Source: Patescibacteria group bacterium UBA918 (lineage in GTDB: Bacteria; Patescibacteriota; Minisyncoccia; Phycocordibacterales; UBA918). From it: a stretch of 64,000 nt of DNA. Of this stretch, positions 8,140 to 16,282 are shown in pieces; positions within the stretch are counted from its first letter, which is position 1; every line of letters starts with the position of its first letter. The notes beneath the pieces are model-generated. The model saw only the letters and a program-made list of their open reading frames with translations, was not told the origin of the DNA and searched no databases. Position numbers and translations under genes: made by a program. The DNA lies in the NCBI GenBank assembly GCA_002293845.1, contig DBEA01000010.1:1-64000 (forward strand), written 5' to 3'.

Positions 8140-10524
8140 TTACTTCATGAGCGCTACAGCTTCCTCCACCGTCATTTTCTCGACGTCAGTGTCTGATGGA
8201 AGCATGATCCGTTTGAAACCGCGTTTGAAATATCGTCCCGACTTTGATTCGTATACGCTGATCATCTTCTTGGTCTTCGGGTGCGGACCGACGTCGCGTA
8301 CCAAGGTTTCCCCCTTTCGGGTGCCCTTTGGTTTTTTCAATATCTCCAGAGCGCGATCAAAAGTGATGGTGTAGGGATCGTCGCCGTCTTTAGGTTTGAG
8401 GGAACGGAAGTCGCCGGCGTGACCGATGTAAGGACCGAACCGGCCGACGTTGGCGATCACTGGTTCTCCGGTTTCCGGGTGCTGGCCCAACTCCCGCGGC
8501 AAGGTTAGATAGGTGAGCGCTTCCTCCAAGGTGACATCTTCTGGCTTTTTGCCTTTAGGTAAAGAGGCGCGCCGCGGCTTGGGCGCTTTTTTGCCTGCCC
8601 GTACCGCTTTGCCGGTTTTCGGGTCTTTCTTGTCGGGCGTCTCGCCTTGCTGAACGTAAGGCCCGAATCGACCGTTTAGAACGTAGATCGATTCTCCCGT
8701 GTCCGGATGTCGGCCGATAGGTTCTTCGGCTTTCACTTCCGAACCGTCGATCAATCTAGAGCCGGTACATTCGGGGAAGTCGACGCATGATAGGAACTTG
8801 CCGCTCTTGCCCAACTTGATCACCATCGGCTTGCCGCAGATCGGACAGGGGAATTCCGCCGGGGCCGCACCCAGGTTGGTCTGCTTTTCTATGTCTTCCT
8901 TACTGGCCAAGTCCTTGAGGAACGGTCCATAAAAATCGCTCAGAGTCTTAACGTAAGTACGTTTGCCCTCCGCGATCTCGTCGAGTTCGTCCTCCATCTC
9001 GCTGGTGAAAGTGTCGGAGATGTAGGTGGGGAAATGGGTTTCGAGGAAAGTCGAGACGACGTCGCCGGTGTCGGTCGGGATGAGAGTGCGACCTTGTTTC
9101 TCCACATAACCGCGCTGGTTCAGCGTCTCCATGATGGAGGCATAAGTGGAGGGTCGGCCGATGCCGCGCTTCTCGAGTTCTTTGATCAGTCCGGCTTCGG
9201 TGTAGCGGTTCGGCGGCTCGGTGGCTTTCTCTTCGATCTTCACTTCGGCGACTCGGGCAGTATCTCCGATCTTGACCGGCGGCACCTCGGTGTCCTCGCC
9301 GCGCGCGGCCAGGTCGACTTTGAGCCAACCGTCGAAAGTGACACGAGAGCCGTTCACCGCGAAGTCCGGTATTGTTTCTTTAGAGTCTTTCAAATTGATT
9401 GTGATCTTGGTGCGCAATACGAGAGCGTCGGCCATCTGCGAGGACATGGTTCGCCGCCAAATGAGATCGTATAACGCCTGCTCGTCACCGGTATGTCCGG
9501 CGCTTTTCACGTTGGCGTTCGTAGGGCGGATGGCTTCGTGCGCTTCCTGCGCCGACTTACTCTTGGTTTTGTAGACACGCGGTTGAACATATTTCTCGCC
9601 ATGTTCTTTGTGAAGGATAGCCAAGATCTGTGACAGCGCCGCCTTGCTCATATTGGTCGAGTCGGTGCGCATGTAGGTGATGAAACCGTTTTCGTATAGT
9701 TTTTGCGCGGCCCGCATGGTGCGCGAGGGAGAAAAGCCGAGTCGTGTCGAAGCGGTCTGTTGCAGGGTCGAGGTGGTGAACGGCGCGCGAGGCGAACGTT
9801 TCTGTGACGCCTCCTTCATATCCTTCACTTCCCATGAGTTGGACTCGCCGATCTTTTTGATTCGATCCGCTTCCGAGTGCTCCTTAGGTGTTTCGACGCA
9901 GGTAAATGGCACGTCCTTGTGGTCTCCAAGTGTTGTAGGTGCCGTCAAGACGAAATATTTCTCCGGCACGAAGGCGCGAATCTCGCGCTCGCGCTCCATG
10001 ATGATGCGGAGAGCCGGCGACTGCACGCGGCCGGCCGAGAGTCCGTAACGAACCTTTTTCCAAATAAGACCCGACAGATCGTAGCCGACCAGACGATCGA
10101 GCACACGCCGCGCCTCCTGCGCCTCTTTGAGATTCATATCGATCGCTCGCGGATGCTGCAAAGCTTCCTTTACGGCATCTTCGGTGATCTCATGAAAGAC
10201 GATGCGTTTTAGTTTCTTGTTAGAGCCTTTGATGAGTTCGGCCACGTGCCAGGCGATAGCTTCTCCCTCTCGGTCGGGGTCGGAGGCGAGTAGCACGGCA
10301 TCGGCCTTTTTAGCAGCGGCTTTGAGATCGCTGATCACTTTTTCCTTCCCGGGGGAGACGATATAACGCGGCACGAAACCGCCGTCGATATCGACAGCGT
10401 CCTTGTTGGACTTCGGGAGGTCGCGCACGTGTCCGACCGAAGACTTCACCATATACCCGGAACCCAGGTATTTGGCGATGGTCTTGGCTTTCGAGGGCGA
10501 CTCGACTATGACCAGAGTACTCAT
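8140..10524 (-). CDS. topA: DNA topoisomerase I
   Basis: 794 aa type IA topoisomerase that relaxes negative supercoils. The Toprim domain opens the protein (LVIVESPSKAKTIAKYL) and carries SDPDREGEAIAWH. The active-site tyrosine lies in GFITYMRTDSTNMS (about residue 285). One classical C4 zinc finger (CPICGKPM...CVDFPEC) follows around residue 570. After it come several C-terminal repeats with the RFGPYV/RFGPYIG and ELGQHPETGEP signatures. The start ATG follows an alternating TA stretch. The neighbour upstream on the same strand is dprA, 55 nt away. Confidence 0.97.
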   Translation of the reverse strand: MSTLVIVESPSKAKTIAKYLGSGYMVKSSVGHVRDLPKSNKDAVDIDGGFVPRYIVSPGKEKVISDLKAAAKKADAVLLASDPDREGEAIAWHVAELIKGSNKKLKRIVFHEITEDAVKEALQHPRAIDMNLKEAQEARRVLDRLVGYDLSGLIWKKVRYGLSAGRVQSPALRIIMEREREIRAFVPEKYFVLTAPTTLGDHKDVPFTCVETPKEHSEADRIKKIGESNSWEVKDMKEASQKRSPRAPFTTSTLQQTASTRLGFSPSRTMRAAQKLYENGFITYMRTDSTNMSKAALSQILAILHKEHGEKYVQPRVYKTKSKSAQEAHEAIRPTNANVKSAGHTGDEQALYDLIWRRTMSSQMADALVLRTKITINLKDSKETIPDFAVNGSRVTFDGWLKVDLAARGEDTEVPPVKIGDTARVAEVKIEEKATEPPNRYTEAGLIKELEKRGIGRPSTYASIMETLNQRGYVEKQGRTLIPTDTGDVVSTFLETHFPTYISDTFTSEMEDELDEIAEGKRTYVKTLSDFYGPFLKDLASKEDIEKQTNLGAAPAEFPCPICGKPMVIKLGKSGKFLSCVDFPECTGSRLIDGSEVKAEEPIGRHPDTGESIYVLNGRFGPYVQQGETPDKKDPKTGKAVRAGKKAPKPRRASLPKGKKPEDVTLEEALTYLTLPRELGQHPETGEPVIANVGRFGPYIGHAGDFRSLKPKDGDDPYTITFDRALEILKKPKGTRKGETLVRDVGPHPKTKKMISVYESKSGRYFKRGFKRIMLPSDTDVEKMTVEEAVALMK

Positions 10525-10579
10525 ATATATAATGATCGTGCCCTACACAAATACCACAGAATCTCGGAAGGTGAAAATA

Positions 10580-11443
10580 TCAACCAAGTTTTCGGTACAT
10601 CCCGCCGTCCTCTTTGATGAGGCCGTTCATCTCCATACGCATCAAAATAATAGCGACCGACTCGGTCGGAAGCTCTGAGCGGCGGATCAAAAGATCGCGT
10701 TCTTGCGGTTCGGAAAGCAGGTTGATGATGGTCTGTTCTTCGAGCGACAAAAGGGGAGTGAAACTCGGCGCGCGGTCGTCTTTGATCTCGATCCCGAGCG
10801 TGTCGAGAATATCGGCCGCTTCGGTGACCGGCCGCGCGCCGAGTTTCATAAACTGATGCGTACCTTTGGAATTGTCCGAAAAGATGCTCCCGGGCACCAC
10901 CAGGAGTTCACGATTATAGTCGACGGCGAGACGAGCGGTGATCAGGGAACCGCTTTTTTCGCCGGCTTCGATTATGAGCGTAGCTTGCGATATTCCCGCC
11001 ACCAATCGGTTACGCTCCGGAAATGACCAGGTGATGGCCTTGAAATCGGGATCGTATTCGGAGAGTAGCCCGCCGCCTTCTTCGAGTATTTTGTGCGCCA
11101 ATCGCAAGTGAGCGCGGGGATAGATGACGCCGTCACTTAAACCGCCGCCGGGAATGGCCAGTGTGTATAGACCGTTATCGATAGCCGTTTGATGCGCCAG
11201 CGAATCGATACCGAGTGCGAGGCCGGATACTATTCCTATATTATGTCCGCGTAGTCCGGAGATGAGGTGGTCGACGACTTGCTTGCCATAGTTGGTGTAT
11301 TTGCGCGAACCGACGACCGACAACAGCTTCATTTTCGGGTCGGGCAGCACGCCGCGATAATTTAGCCGCTTCGGTGGTTGGGGAATTTCAAAAAGGGCTC
11401 GGGGAAAATCACTTTTTGCTAGTTCATCGACGGGGAAGTCCAT
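10580..11443 (-). CDS. dprA: DNA-processing protein DprA (Smf)
   Basis: 287 aa. The Rossmann-like DprA core shows VVGSRKYTNYG, IVSGLALGIDSLAH and the AIPGGGLSDGVIYPRAH and GGLLSEYDP motifs, then a C-terminal winged-helix region (residues about 225-287). The N-terminal SAM-like domain of longer DprA proteins is missing. DprA binds incoming single-stranded DNA and loads RecA during natural transformation, a trait widely encoded in CPR. TAGAAT lies 7 nt before the ATG. It probably shares an operon with topA. Confidence 0.95.
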   Translation of the reverse strand: MDFPVDELAKSDFPRALFEIPQPPKRLNYRGVLPDPKMKLLSVVGSRKYTNYGKQVVDHLISGLRGHNIGIVSGLALGIDSLAHQTAIDNGLYTLAIPGGGLSDGVIYPRAHLRLAHKILEEGGGLLSEYDPDFKAITWSFPERNRLVAGISQATLIIEAGEKSGSLITARLAVDYNRELLVVPGSIFSDNSKGTHQFMKLGARPVTEAADILDTLGIEIKDDRAPSFTPLLSLEEQTIINLLSEPQERDLLIRRSELPTESVAIILMRMEMNGLIKEDGGMYRKLG

Positions 11444-11450
11444 TCCTTAC

Positions 11451-11456
11451 ATTCTA
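11451..11456 (-). promoter_or_regulatory. -10 box (TAGAAT) of dprA
   Basis: Minus-strand TAGAAT, 7 nt before the dprA ATG. Confidence 0.5.
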
Positions 11457-11467
11457 ACATCTAATAC

Positions 11468-11495
11468 TTGACAAAAATCTTGATTTGTGTATAAT
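11468..11495 (+). promoter_or_regulatory. Strong sigma70-type promoter of an ncRNA
   Basis: Consensus TTGACA (11468-11473), 16-nt spacer, consensus TATAAT (11490-11495). Predicted +1 is near 11502. Confidence 0.85.
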
Positions 11496-11501
11496 AGAAG
11501 T

Positions 11502-11650
11502 TGTACCACACACCTACGGCATAGAGTGTGGTATGACCAGGGCGCTTGAGGCGCTCCATTGCTAGGGGTCGGTTTTTAATTTGAGGGGAGACAGTGCCGA
11601 CAATGTCTCCCCGTTTCAAGTCTGCGTTAGGTAATCGCAGGCTTTTTCTT
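11502..11650 (+). ncRNA. Structured small RNA of unknown class
   Basis: About 149 nt between a consensus promoter and a strong terminator. Stems seen: TACCACAC/GTGTGGTA; GACC/GGTC enclosing GCGC/GCGC; and GGGGAGACA/TGTCTCCCC, extended by TTGA/TCAA. The loop of the last stem contains CCGAC, which can pair with GTCGG at about 11567-11571, forming a pseudoknot. It lacks the T-box, tmRNA, SRP (GGAA loop) and RNase P (GAGGAAAGTCC) signatures. It may be an independent sRNA or a riboswitch-like leader of serS, although serS has its own TATAAT downstream. Confidence 0.7.
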
Positions 11651-11651
11651 T
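11618..11651 (+). terminator. Terminator of the ncRNA
   Basis: AAGTCTGCG / CGCAGGCTT (9 bp, one G-T wobble) with a 9-nt loop, followed by TTTCTTTT. Confidence 0.85.
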
Positions 11652-11678
11652 TGTCTAAAATCTCGCTTTGCGCTATTG

Positions 11679-11684
11679 TATAAT
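11679..11684 (+). promoter_or_regulatory. -10 box of serS (TATAAT)
   Basis: Consensus TATAAT downstream of the ncRNA terminator and 67 nt before serS. No clear -35. Confidence 0.55.
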
Positions 11685-11695
11685 CCAAGTTAGCT

Positions 11696-11720
11696 GTGGG
11701 CGGCCCGTAGGGCCGCCCAC
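11696..11720 (+). promoter_or_regulatory. GC hairpin in the serS leader
   Basis: A perfect 11-bp stem (GTGGGCGGCCC / GGGCCGCCCAC) with loop GTA, at the 5' end of the predicted serS transcript. It resembles the terminators elsewhere in the window but has no T-tract. It may stabilise or regulate the leader. Confidence 0.5.
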
Positions 11721-11751
11721 CGCTACCACTTTAATTCCTATTTGTTAGCGC

Positions 11752-13053
11752 ATGCTCGACATCAAATTCATCCGCGAGAATCTGGACATCGTCAAAATGG
11801 CGGCCACTAAAAAGAAGATCAAGATCGACCTTGATCGCCTGGTCGCGGTGGACGATTCGCGTCGCGAAATTATGACGAGACTCGAATCTCGCAAGGCCGA
11901 GCAAAACATGGCCAGTAAGCGTATCGCGGCGGAGTCTGAGCCGGGCAAGCGCGCTGTTTTCATCGGCGACATGCAGAAGCTAAAGACCGAGATCCAAGCG
12001 GATGAGGAGGCGCTCAAACCGATCATGGAAGAGTGGCAGGTATTGATGCTTCAGGTGCCGCAGGTGCCCGACATGACCGTGCCAGACGGCGATAGCGACG
12101 CCGATAATGTCGAGGTGAAAAGCTGGGGCGATACCACGCACTTCGATTTCGCGCCGCAGACCCACATCGATCTGATGCAGAAGCTCGGCATGGTGGATTT
12201 CGACCGCGGCACCAAAGTGCACGGCTTCCGTGGCTACTACCTCATTAACGACGGCGCCCTTTTGTCTTGGGCCATTTGGAATTACGCCAACGAATTCTTC
12301 CTCAAGAAGGGGTTCAGTCCGATGTTGCCGCCGACCATCGTGCGTAAGGCGAACCTATACGGCACCGGACACTTACCGAACGACGCCGAAGACGTTTACC
12401 ATACGCAAGATGACGATTATCTCATCGGTACCAGCGAGGTGTCGACCATGGGCTATTACACCGACGACATCCTCGAGAAGTCGCAGTTGCCGATCAAGCA
12501 CCTTTCTTTCTCTCCTTGCTATCGCCGCGAAGCCGGCAGTCACGGCAAAGACGTCAAAGGTCTCATCCGCGTCCACGAATTCTACAAAGTGGAGCAGGTG
12601 GTCTTGTGCGAGGCCAGCCACGAAGAGTCGGTTAAGTGGCACGAGTGGATCAATCGCAATACCGAAGAGTTTATCGAGACTCTCGGTATCCCATATCACA
12701 CCGTGCTCAACTGCGGCGGAGATATCGGTCAGGGCCAGGTCAAGAAGTACGACATCGAACTTTGGGTGCCGATGGAACAAAAGTATCGCGAGATCAGCTC
12801 GGCTTCCTACTTCCATGATTTTCAAACGCGTCGTTTCAACATCCGTTATCGTGACGAAGACCCTAACGCGCCTGAGGGCGCGCGGGCCGGAGGAAAACTG
12901 CGCTACGCTCACTCCCTAAACTGCACCGCCATTCCGACCCCACGCATCCTGGTTTCGTTGGTGGAGAATTTTCAGCAAGCCGATGGTAGCGTGAAGATCC
13001 CTGAACCGCTCCAGAAATACATGGGCAAGGCCGTTATCTCTAAGGCATCTTAG
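11752..13053 (+). CDS. serS: Seryl-tRNA synthetase
   Basis: 433 aa class II aminoacyl-tRNA synthetase. The N-terminal coiled-coil arm spans about residues 25-105. Motif 2 lies in SFSPCYRREAGSHGKD and motif 3 near AHSLNCTAIPTPRILVSLVENFQ; the serine/ATP site stretch LIGTSEVS is present. Length is typical. The leader is about 60 nt with a GC hairpin and no Shine-Dalgarno. It is followed 42 nt later by the ftsQ-like gene, which has its own -10 box. Confidence 0.97.
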   Translation: MLDIKFIRENLDIVKMAATKKKIKIDLDRLVAVDDSRREIMTRLESRKAEQNMASKRIAAESEPGKRAVFIGDMQKLKTEIQADEEALKPIMEEWQVLMLQVPQVPDMTVPDGDSDADNVEVKSWGDTTHFDFAPQTHIDLMQKLGMVDFDRGTKVHGFRGYYLINDGALLSWAIWNYANEFFLKKGFSPMLPPTIVRKANLYGTGHLPNDAEDVYHTQDDDYLIGTSEVSTMGYYTDDILEKSQLPIKHLSFSPCYRREAGSHGKDVKGLIRVHEFYKVEQVVLCEASHEESVKWHEWINRNTEEFIETLGIPYHTVLNCGGDIGQGQVKKYDIELWVPMEQKYREISSASYFHDFQTRRFNIRYRDEDPNAPEGARAGGKLRYAHSLNCTAIPTPRILVSLVENFQQADGSVKIPEPLQKYMGKAVISKAS

Positions 13054-13083
13054 GTAACCTCCGAAAACCCGATCCCCGGCCGT

Positions 13084-13089
13084 GATAAT
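13084..13089 (+). promoter_or_regulatory. -10 box, leaderless (GATAAT)
   Basis: GATAAT, then 6 nt, then ATG at 13096, which selects the second ATG of the ftsQ-like gene. Confidence 0.45.
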
Positions 13090-13095
13090 ATGGCC

Positions 13096-13977
13096 ATGAT
13101 GTTCGGTCGCAAGAAAAGATCGAGACGCAATACTCGTAAATATCGCGGTTCTTTGCCGACGCAGTTTTGGGTAGGCATGATCTTGTGCGTCGTCTCTATC
13201 CTGATCCTTGGTACGGTGTGGTTCGTTACCAGACTCGAATCTTTGACCATCGCCGACGTGCGCGTGTTCGGCGGTGAGACGATCGATCGCGAAGCGGTCA
13301 GGAAAACTGTGACGGCAGAACTCGAAGGCGAATACTATCGTTTGGTGCCGCGGCGCTTCCTCTGGACCTATCCCGAGGAGGCAGTGCGCGCCAAGGTGAG
13401 CGCCTGGCAACGTGTGAGCGGGGTTAGCCTAGCTATTTCGGAGGACGACACACTGGACGTTTATCTGGAAGAGTATCTGCCGTACGCGCTTTGGTGCGTT
13501 GACGAGTTGAGTGTCGTGCTCTCCCATCCTTGTGTCTTTCTGGATATTTCCGGCCGGGCTTTCTCGGTGGCGCCACCGCTTATCGGTACCGCCTTGTTGC
13601 GCTATCACAACGGTAAGACACCAACGCTCGGGGAGACGCCGTTTTTGGCCGAACTACTAAGAGATACCGATCGTTTCGTGTCGGAGCTAAGAGCGCGTTT
13701 CGGTTTCGACGTGGCGGTGGTGGAATCGGTCGGCCAAGACGAAGTGTCTTACTATTTGCGCGGCGGCGGTATCTTAAAGACGACTCTGCGTCGATCGGTC
13801 GAAGACACTCTAGACGACCTCACCGTCATTTTGGCCTCTAAACAATTCGAACATATCCGTCCTGGTAACTTCGCTTACGTCGATCTGCGTTTCGGCGACA
13901 AAGTGTTCGTCAACGAACAGGGAGGTCTGGAGGACGAACAGTTAAACGCCGCCTCGGAAGGTGAGGCGGCGTTCTAG
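13096..13977 (+). CDS. ftsQ: FtsQ/DivIB-like cell-division protein
   Basis: About 293 aa. A basic cytoplasmic N-terminus (GRKKRSRRNTRKYR) leads into one membrane segment (about residues 25-47). A POTRA-like region follows, starting at LTIADVRVFGGETIDREAV, and then a beta domain. This topology matches FtsQ/DivIB, which links FtsB/FtsL to the divisome outside the membrane. Sequence similarity in this family is low and the call rests on architecture, so I hold it as likely. The last codons (AASEGEAAF) lie in a hairpin that may be the terminator. Confidence 0.7.
   Translation: MMFGRKKRSRRNTRKYRGSLPTQFWVGMILCVVSILILGTVWFVTRLESLTIADVRVFGGETIDREAVRKTVTAELEGEYYRLVPRRFLWTYPEEAVRAKVSAWQRVSGVSLAISEDDTLDVYLEEYLPYALWCVDELSVVLSHPCVFLDISGRAFSVAPPLIGTALLRYHNGKTPTLGETPFLAELLRDTDRFVSELRARFGFDVAVVESVGQDEVSYYLRGGGILKTTLRRSVEDTLDDLTVILASKQFEHIRPGNFAYVDLRFGDKVFVNEQGGLEDEQLNAASEGEAAF
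13945..13973. terminator. Hairpin overlapping the ftsQ-like 3' end
   Basis: CGCCGCCTC / GAGGCGGCG with AA/TT extension and a 7-nt loop, inside the last codons. A weak terminator candidate. Confidence 0.45.
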
Positions 13978-13993
13978 ATACAGGGCCAGCAAA

Positions 13994-14164
13994 TCATTTG
14001 CTGACCAGGGTTTGCTCGACCTTGGCGATCTGGTTCTTCTTGATGGTTTCGGCCACGTCGCGACCGGAACTCCAGGCAAAGAACCAGATGAAGGCTATGA
14101 GTAGTACCCAGTCGATCAGGTTCACCTGATCTTTGTCGTAACTGTCTTTTGACTCGTTTGCCAT
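13994..14164 (-). CDS. Small single-pass membrane protein
   Basis: 56 aa, beginning MANESKDSYDKDQVN. A hydrophobic segment (LIDWVLLIAFIWFFAW, about residues 16-31) and a charged C-terminus (RDVAETIKKNQIAKVEQ) follow. A perfect Shine-Dalgarno (AAAGGAGGT) sits 6 nt before ATG, which is rare in this window and strongly supports translation. A minus-strand TTGCAA/TAAATT pair upstream could be the promoter. Convergent with the ftsQ-like gene. No family recognised. Confidence 0.7.
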   Translation of the reverse strand: MANESKDSYDKDQVNLIDWVLLIAFIWFFAWSSGRDVAETIKKNQIAKVEQTLVSK

Positions 14165-14225
14165 CGGAACCTCCTTTGGTGGCTATATAATTTAGCCATT
14201 ATTTTCAACATTTTGCAAGTCGTGT

Positions 14226-14231
14226 TAGTCT
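14226..14231 (+). promoter_or_regulatory. -10 box, leaderless (TAGTCT)
   Basis: TAGTCT, 6 nt, then the GTG start of dus. Confidence 0.45.
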
Positions 14232-14237
14232 GAGCCG

Positions 14238-15260
14238 GTGAATTTTTGGAAAGACCTGCCAAAACCCATATTCGTTTTAGCGCCGATGGCGGACGTCACT
14301 GACGCGGCTTTTCGACGGATGATCGCCAAGTATTCCAGACACGCGCGGGCTGACGGCAGCGCAGGCGGACCGGATGTTTTTTGGACCGAGTTCGTCTCCG
14401 CCGACGGCTTGGCCCGGGCGACCGACGAAGGAAAAGCCAAACTCATGGCCGACCTTATCTATAGTGAAGAAGAGCGGCCGATAGTGGCGCAGTTATTCAG
14501 TTCGAACGAAGAATATATGGAGCAAGCCGCCGCACTGTGTCGCGAACTAGGCTTCGACGGCATCGATATCAACATGGGCTGTCCGGACCGTTCGATCGAA
14601 AAGCAGGGTTGTGGCGCGGCCATGATCAAGAATCCGGCGAAAGCTCGTGCCATCATTCGAGCCGCGAAGCGCGGCGCCGGTCCTTTGCCGGTGTCGGTCA
14701 AAACTCGCGTCGGTTACAACAAGGACGAACTTGAAACATGGTTGCCGGAGATCTTGGCCGAGAATCCGGCCGTGGTCACGGTGCACGCGCGTACTCGGAA
14801 AGACATGTCAAAAGTGCCGGCCAGGTGGGAGAGAGTGACACGCGCGGCCCTGATCCGTAATGAACTCAAGAGTGATACTTTAATTTTTGGCAACGGCGAC
14901 GCCTTGTCGCTTGAAGACGCGAAACAGAAAGCGGAGCTTGCCGGCGCCGACGGCGTGATGTTGGGAAGGGCCATTTTCGGCAATCCTTGGCTTTTCCATC
15001 CACACAAGGACCTGTCGAACGTGTCTCTGGAAGAGAGGTTCAGTGTTCTTGTCGAGCATACCAAGCTCTTCGAGGAGCTACTGCCGCACAAGAGTTTCGC
15101 TATCATGAAGAAGCATTACAAGGCGTACGTGCACGGCTTTCCCGGCGCGGCCGAGCTCCGGGCCGAGCTGATGGAAGCCAAGGATGCGCGCGAGGTGGAG
15201 GTCATCGTTACTGAATATCTTCACCCCAGTGTTAATAAGTGGTGGAGGTTTTGGCGTTAG
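14238..15260 (+). CDS. dus: tRNA-dihydrouridine synthase (DusB-like)
   Basis: 340 aa flavoenzyme reducing uridines in the tRNA D-loop. The TIM-barrel signatures are LAPMADVTDAAFRRM (FMN site), the INMGCPD motif with catalytic Cys (about residue 114) and VSVKTRVGY. GADGVMLGRAIFGNPW forms the phosphate-binding end. An insertion near residues 35-55 (RHARADGSAGG) is unlike the short loop of E. coli DusB. It starts with GTG, with a -10 box 6 nt upstream. Confidence 0.94.
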   Translation: MNFWKDLPKPIFVLAPMADVTDAAFRRMIAKYSRHARADGSAGGPDVFWTEFVSADGLARATDEGKAKLMADLIYSEEERPIVAQLFSSNEEYMEQAAALCRELGFDGIDINMGCPDRSIEKQGCGAAMIKNPAKARAIIRAAKRGAGPLPVSVKTRVGYNKDELETWLPEILAENPAVVTVHARTRKDMSKVPARWERVTRAALIRNELKSDTLIFGNGDALSLEDAKQKAELAGADGVMLGRAIFGNPWLFHPHKDLSNVSLEERFSVLVEHTKLFEELLPHKSFAIMKKHYKAYVHGFPGAAELRAELMEAKDAREVEVIVTEYLHPSVNKWWRFWR

Positions 15261-15264
15261 GCCT

Positions 15265-15270
15265 TATACT
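15265..15270 (+). promoter_or_regulatory. -10 box, leaderless (TATACT)
   Basis: TATACT, 6 nt, ATG at 15277. Confidence 0.65.
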
Positions 15271-15276
15271 TAAAGC

Positions 15277-15555
15277 ATGACCGAAATTTTGCAAGCGAAC
15301 GTTTTCTTCTTCATCACGGCCATGTCTGTGGTGGTGTTCACGATCTTCTTATGCGTGGCGATGTATCTCGTCATCAGGATATTGCGTTCCGTGCGTAATA
15401 TCACCGAGCGGATCGAGTCTGGAAGTGAGACCATCGCCGAGGACATCAAGCAGCTTCGTGCCTACGTGGCTCAGGGCAGTTTGATATCGCAGATCGTCGG
15501 TCTCTTCGTTAAAAGTAAGCGCTCGCGCACACGTGAGTCAGCAGACGAACAGTAA
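15277..15555 (+). CDS. Small membrane protein with coiled-coil tail
   Basis: 92 aa. One strong hydrophobic segment (about residues 9-33, FFFITAMSVVVFTIFLCVAM) is followed by an amphipathic helical stretch (RNITERIESGSETIAEDIKQLRA) and a basic C-terminus. The layout resembles small DUF948-like membrane proteins, but I cannot assign a family. It follows dus by 16 nt and has its own leaderless -10 box. Confidence 0.7.
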   Translation: MTEILQANVFFFITAMSVVVFTIFLCVAMYLVIRILRSVRNITERIESGSETIAEDIKQLRAYVAQGSLISQIVGLFVKSKRSRTRESADEQ

Positions 15556-15772
15556 TAACCAGAGTTCTGTTCAAAACTACCGCTAGTCTAAAGATTGGCA
15601 AAATTTGAGTAGAAATTTTCGAAAACTATTAAGCCATAGACTGCTCTGGTGAAATAGTTTTTGTAAATTTATGCCGAATTTTGGCAATCGACGACAGCGG
15701 AACTACCTATAGATGAATATGTTAGAATTAAATTATTAATTAGTGTTAGTTTTGAACTGAACTCTACTTCAT

Positions 15773-16189
15773 ATGGCTAAGAATAATTCCAAGAACGACG
15801 GCTTGTCAGGTGGCGAGAAGGTAGGCATCGGCGTGGCGCTCACCGCCGCCGCGGTGGCCGCGGCCGGCTCTTACTTCCTGTACGCCAGTCCGAACGCCGC
15901 CAAGAACCGCAAGAAGGTCAAAGGCTGGACCTTGAAGGCTAAGGGCGAAGTGCTCGAAGCTCTCGAGAAGGCCGGCAAAATGACCGCCGAAGAATATCAG
16001 ACGCTTTTGGATGGCGTTGTTGCCGGTTACTCGCAGATGAAGAGTGCGTCGAAGGCAGACGTGAACGAGTTCAAGAAGGAGATGATGGCCAATTGGCAGA
16101 AGATCGCTAAGCAGGCCATGGGAGTCAAGAAGGCCGCCAAGAAATCGGCCAAGAAGGCCGCGTCAGCCGCTAAGAAAGCCGCTAAGTAG
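15773..16189 (+). CDS. Membrane protein with histone-H1-like lysine/alanine tail
   Basis: 138 aa. A short N-terminus is followed by a small hydrophobic segment (about residues 17-38, alanine-rich) and a helical middle (LEALEKAGKMTAEEYQTLLDGVVAGYSQMK). The C-terminal ~25 residues are almost only Lys, Ala and Ser (KKAAKKSAKKAASAAKKAA), as in H1-like bacterial proteins that bind DNA. The combination suggests an envelope-tethered nucleic-acid-binding protein, but that is inference. The upstream 217 nt are AT-rich without a clear leaderless box. A strong terminator follows. Confidence 0.75.
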   Translation: MAKNNSKNDGLSGGEKVGIGVALTAAAVAAAGSYFLYASPNAAKNRKKVKGWTLKAKGEVLEALEKAGKMTAEEYQTLLDGVVAGYSQMKSASKADVNEFKKEMMANWQKIAKQAMGVKKAAKKSAKKAASAAKKAAK

Positions 16190-16202
16190 TCGAGTGTTAC
16201 GT

Positions 16203-16235
16203 AAAACGGCCGGCACTGAAAGTGCCGGCCGTTTT
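16203..16235 (+). terminator. Terminator
   Basis: ACGGCCGGCAC / GTGCCGGCCGT with flanking A and T runs and a 5-nt loop. Confidence 0.88.
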
Positions 16236-16270
16236 CGATTGTCCTGGTAGATTCTAGTTTCCGGATTCTG

Positions 16271-16276
16271 TATACT
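16271..16276 (+). promoter_or_regulatory. -10 box, leaderless (TATACT)
   Basis: TATACT, 6 nt, ATG of dnaX. Confidence 0.65.
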
Positions 16277-16282
16277 AACCCG

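Noticed and set aside
11502..11750. T-box leader controlling serS
   Set aside because: No T-box sequence, specifier-type Stem I or antiterminator was found, and serS has its own TATAAT after the terminator.
12230..12919. Long open frames on both strands inside serS (229 and 179 codons)
   Set aside because: They overlap an intact serS completely, have no start signals and have compositions expected from shifted frames of a GC-rich gene.
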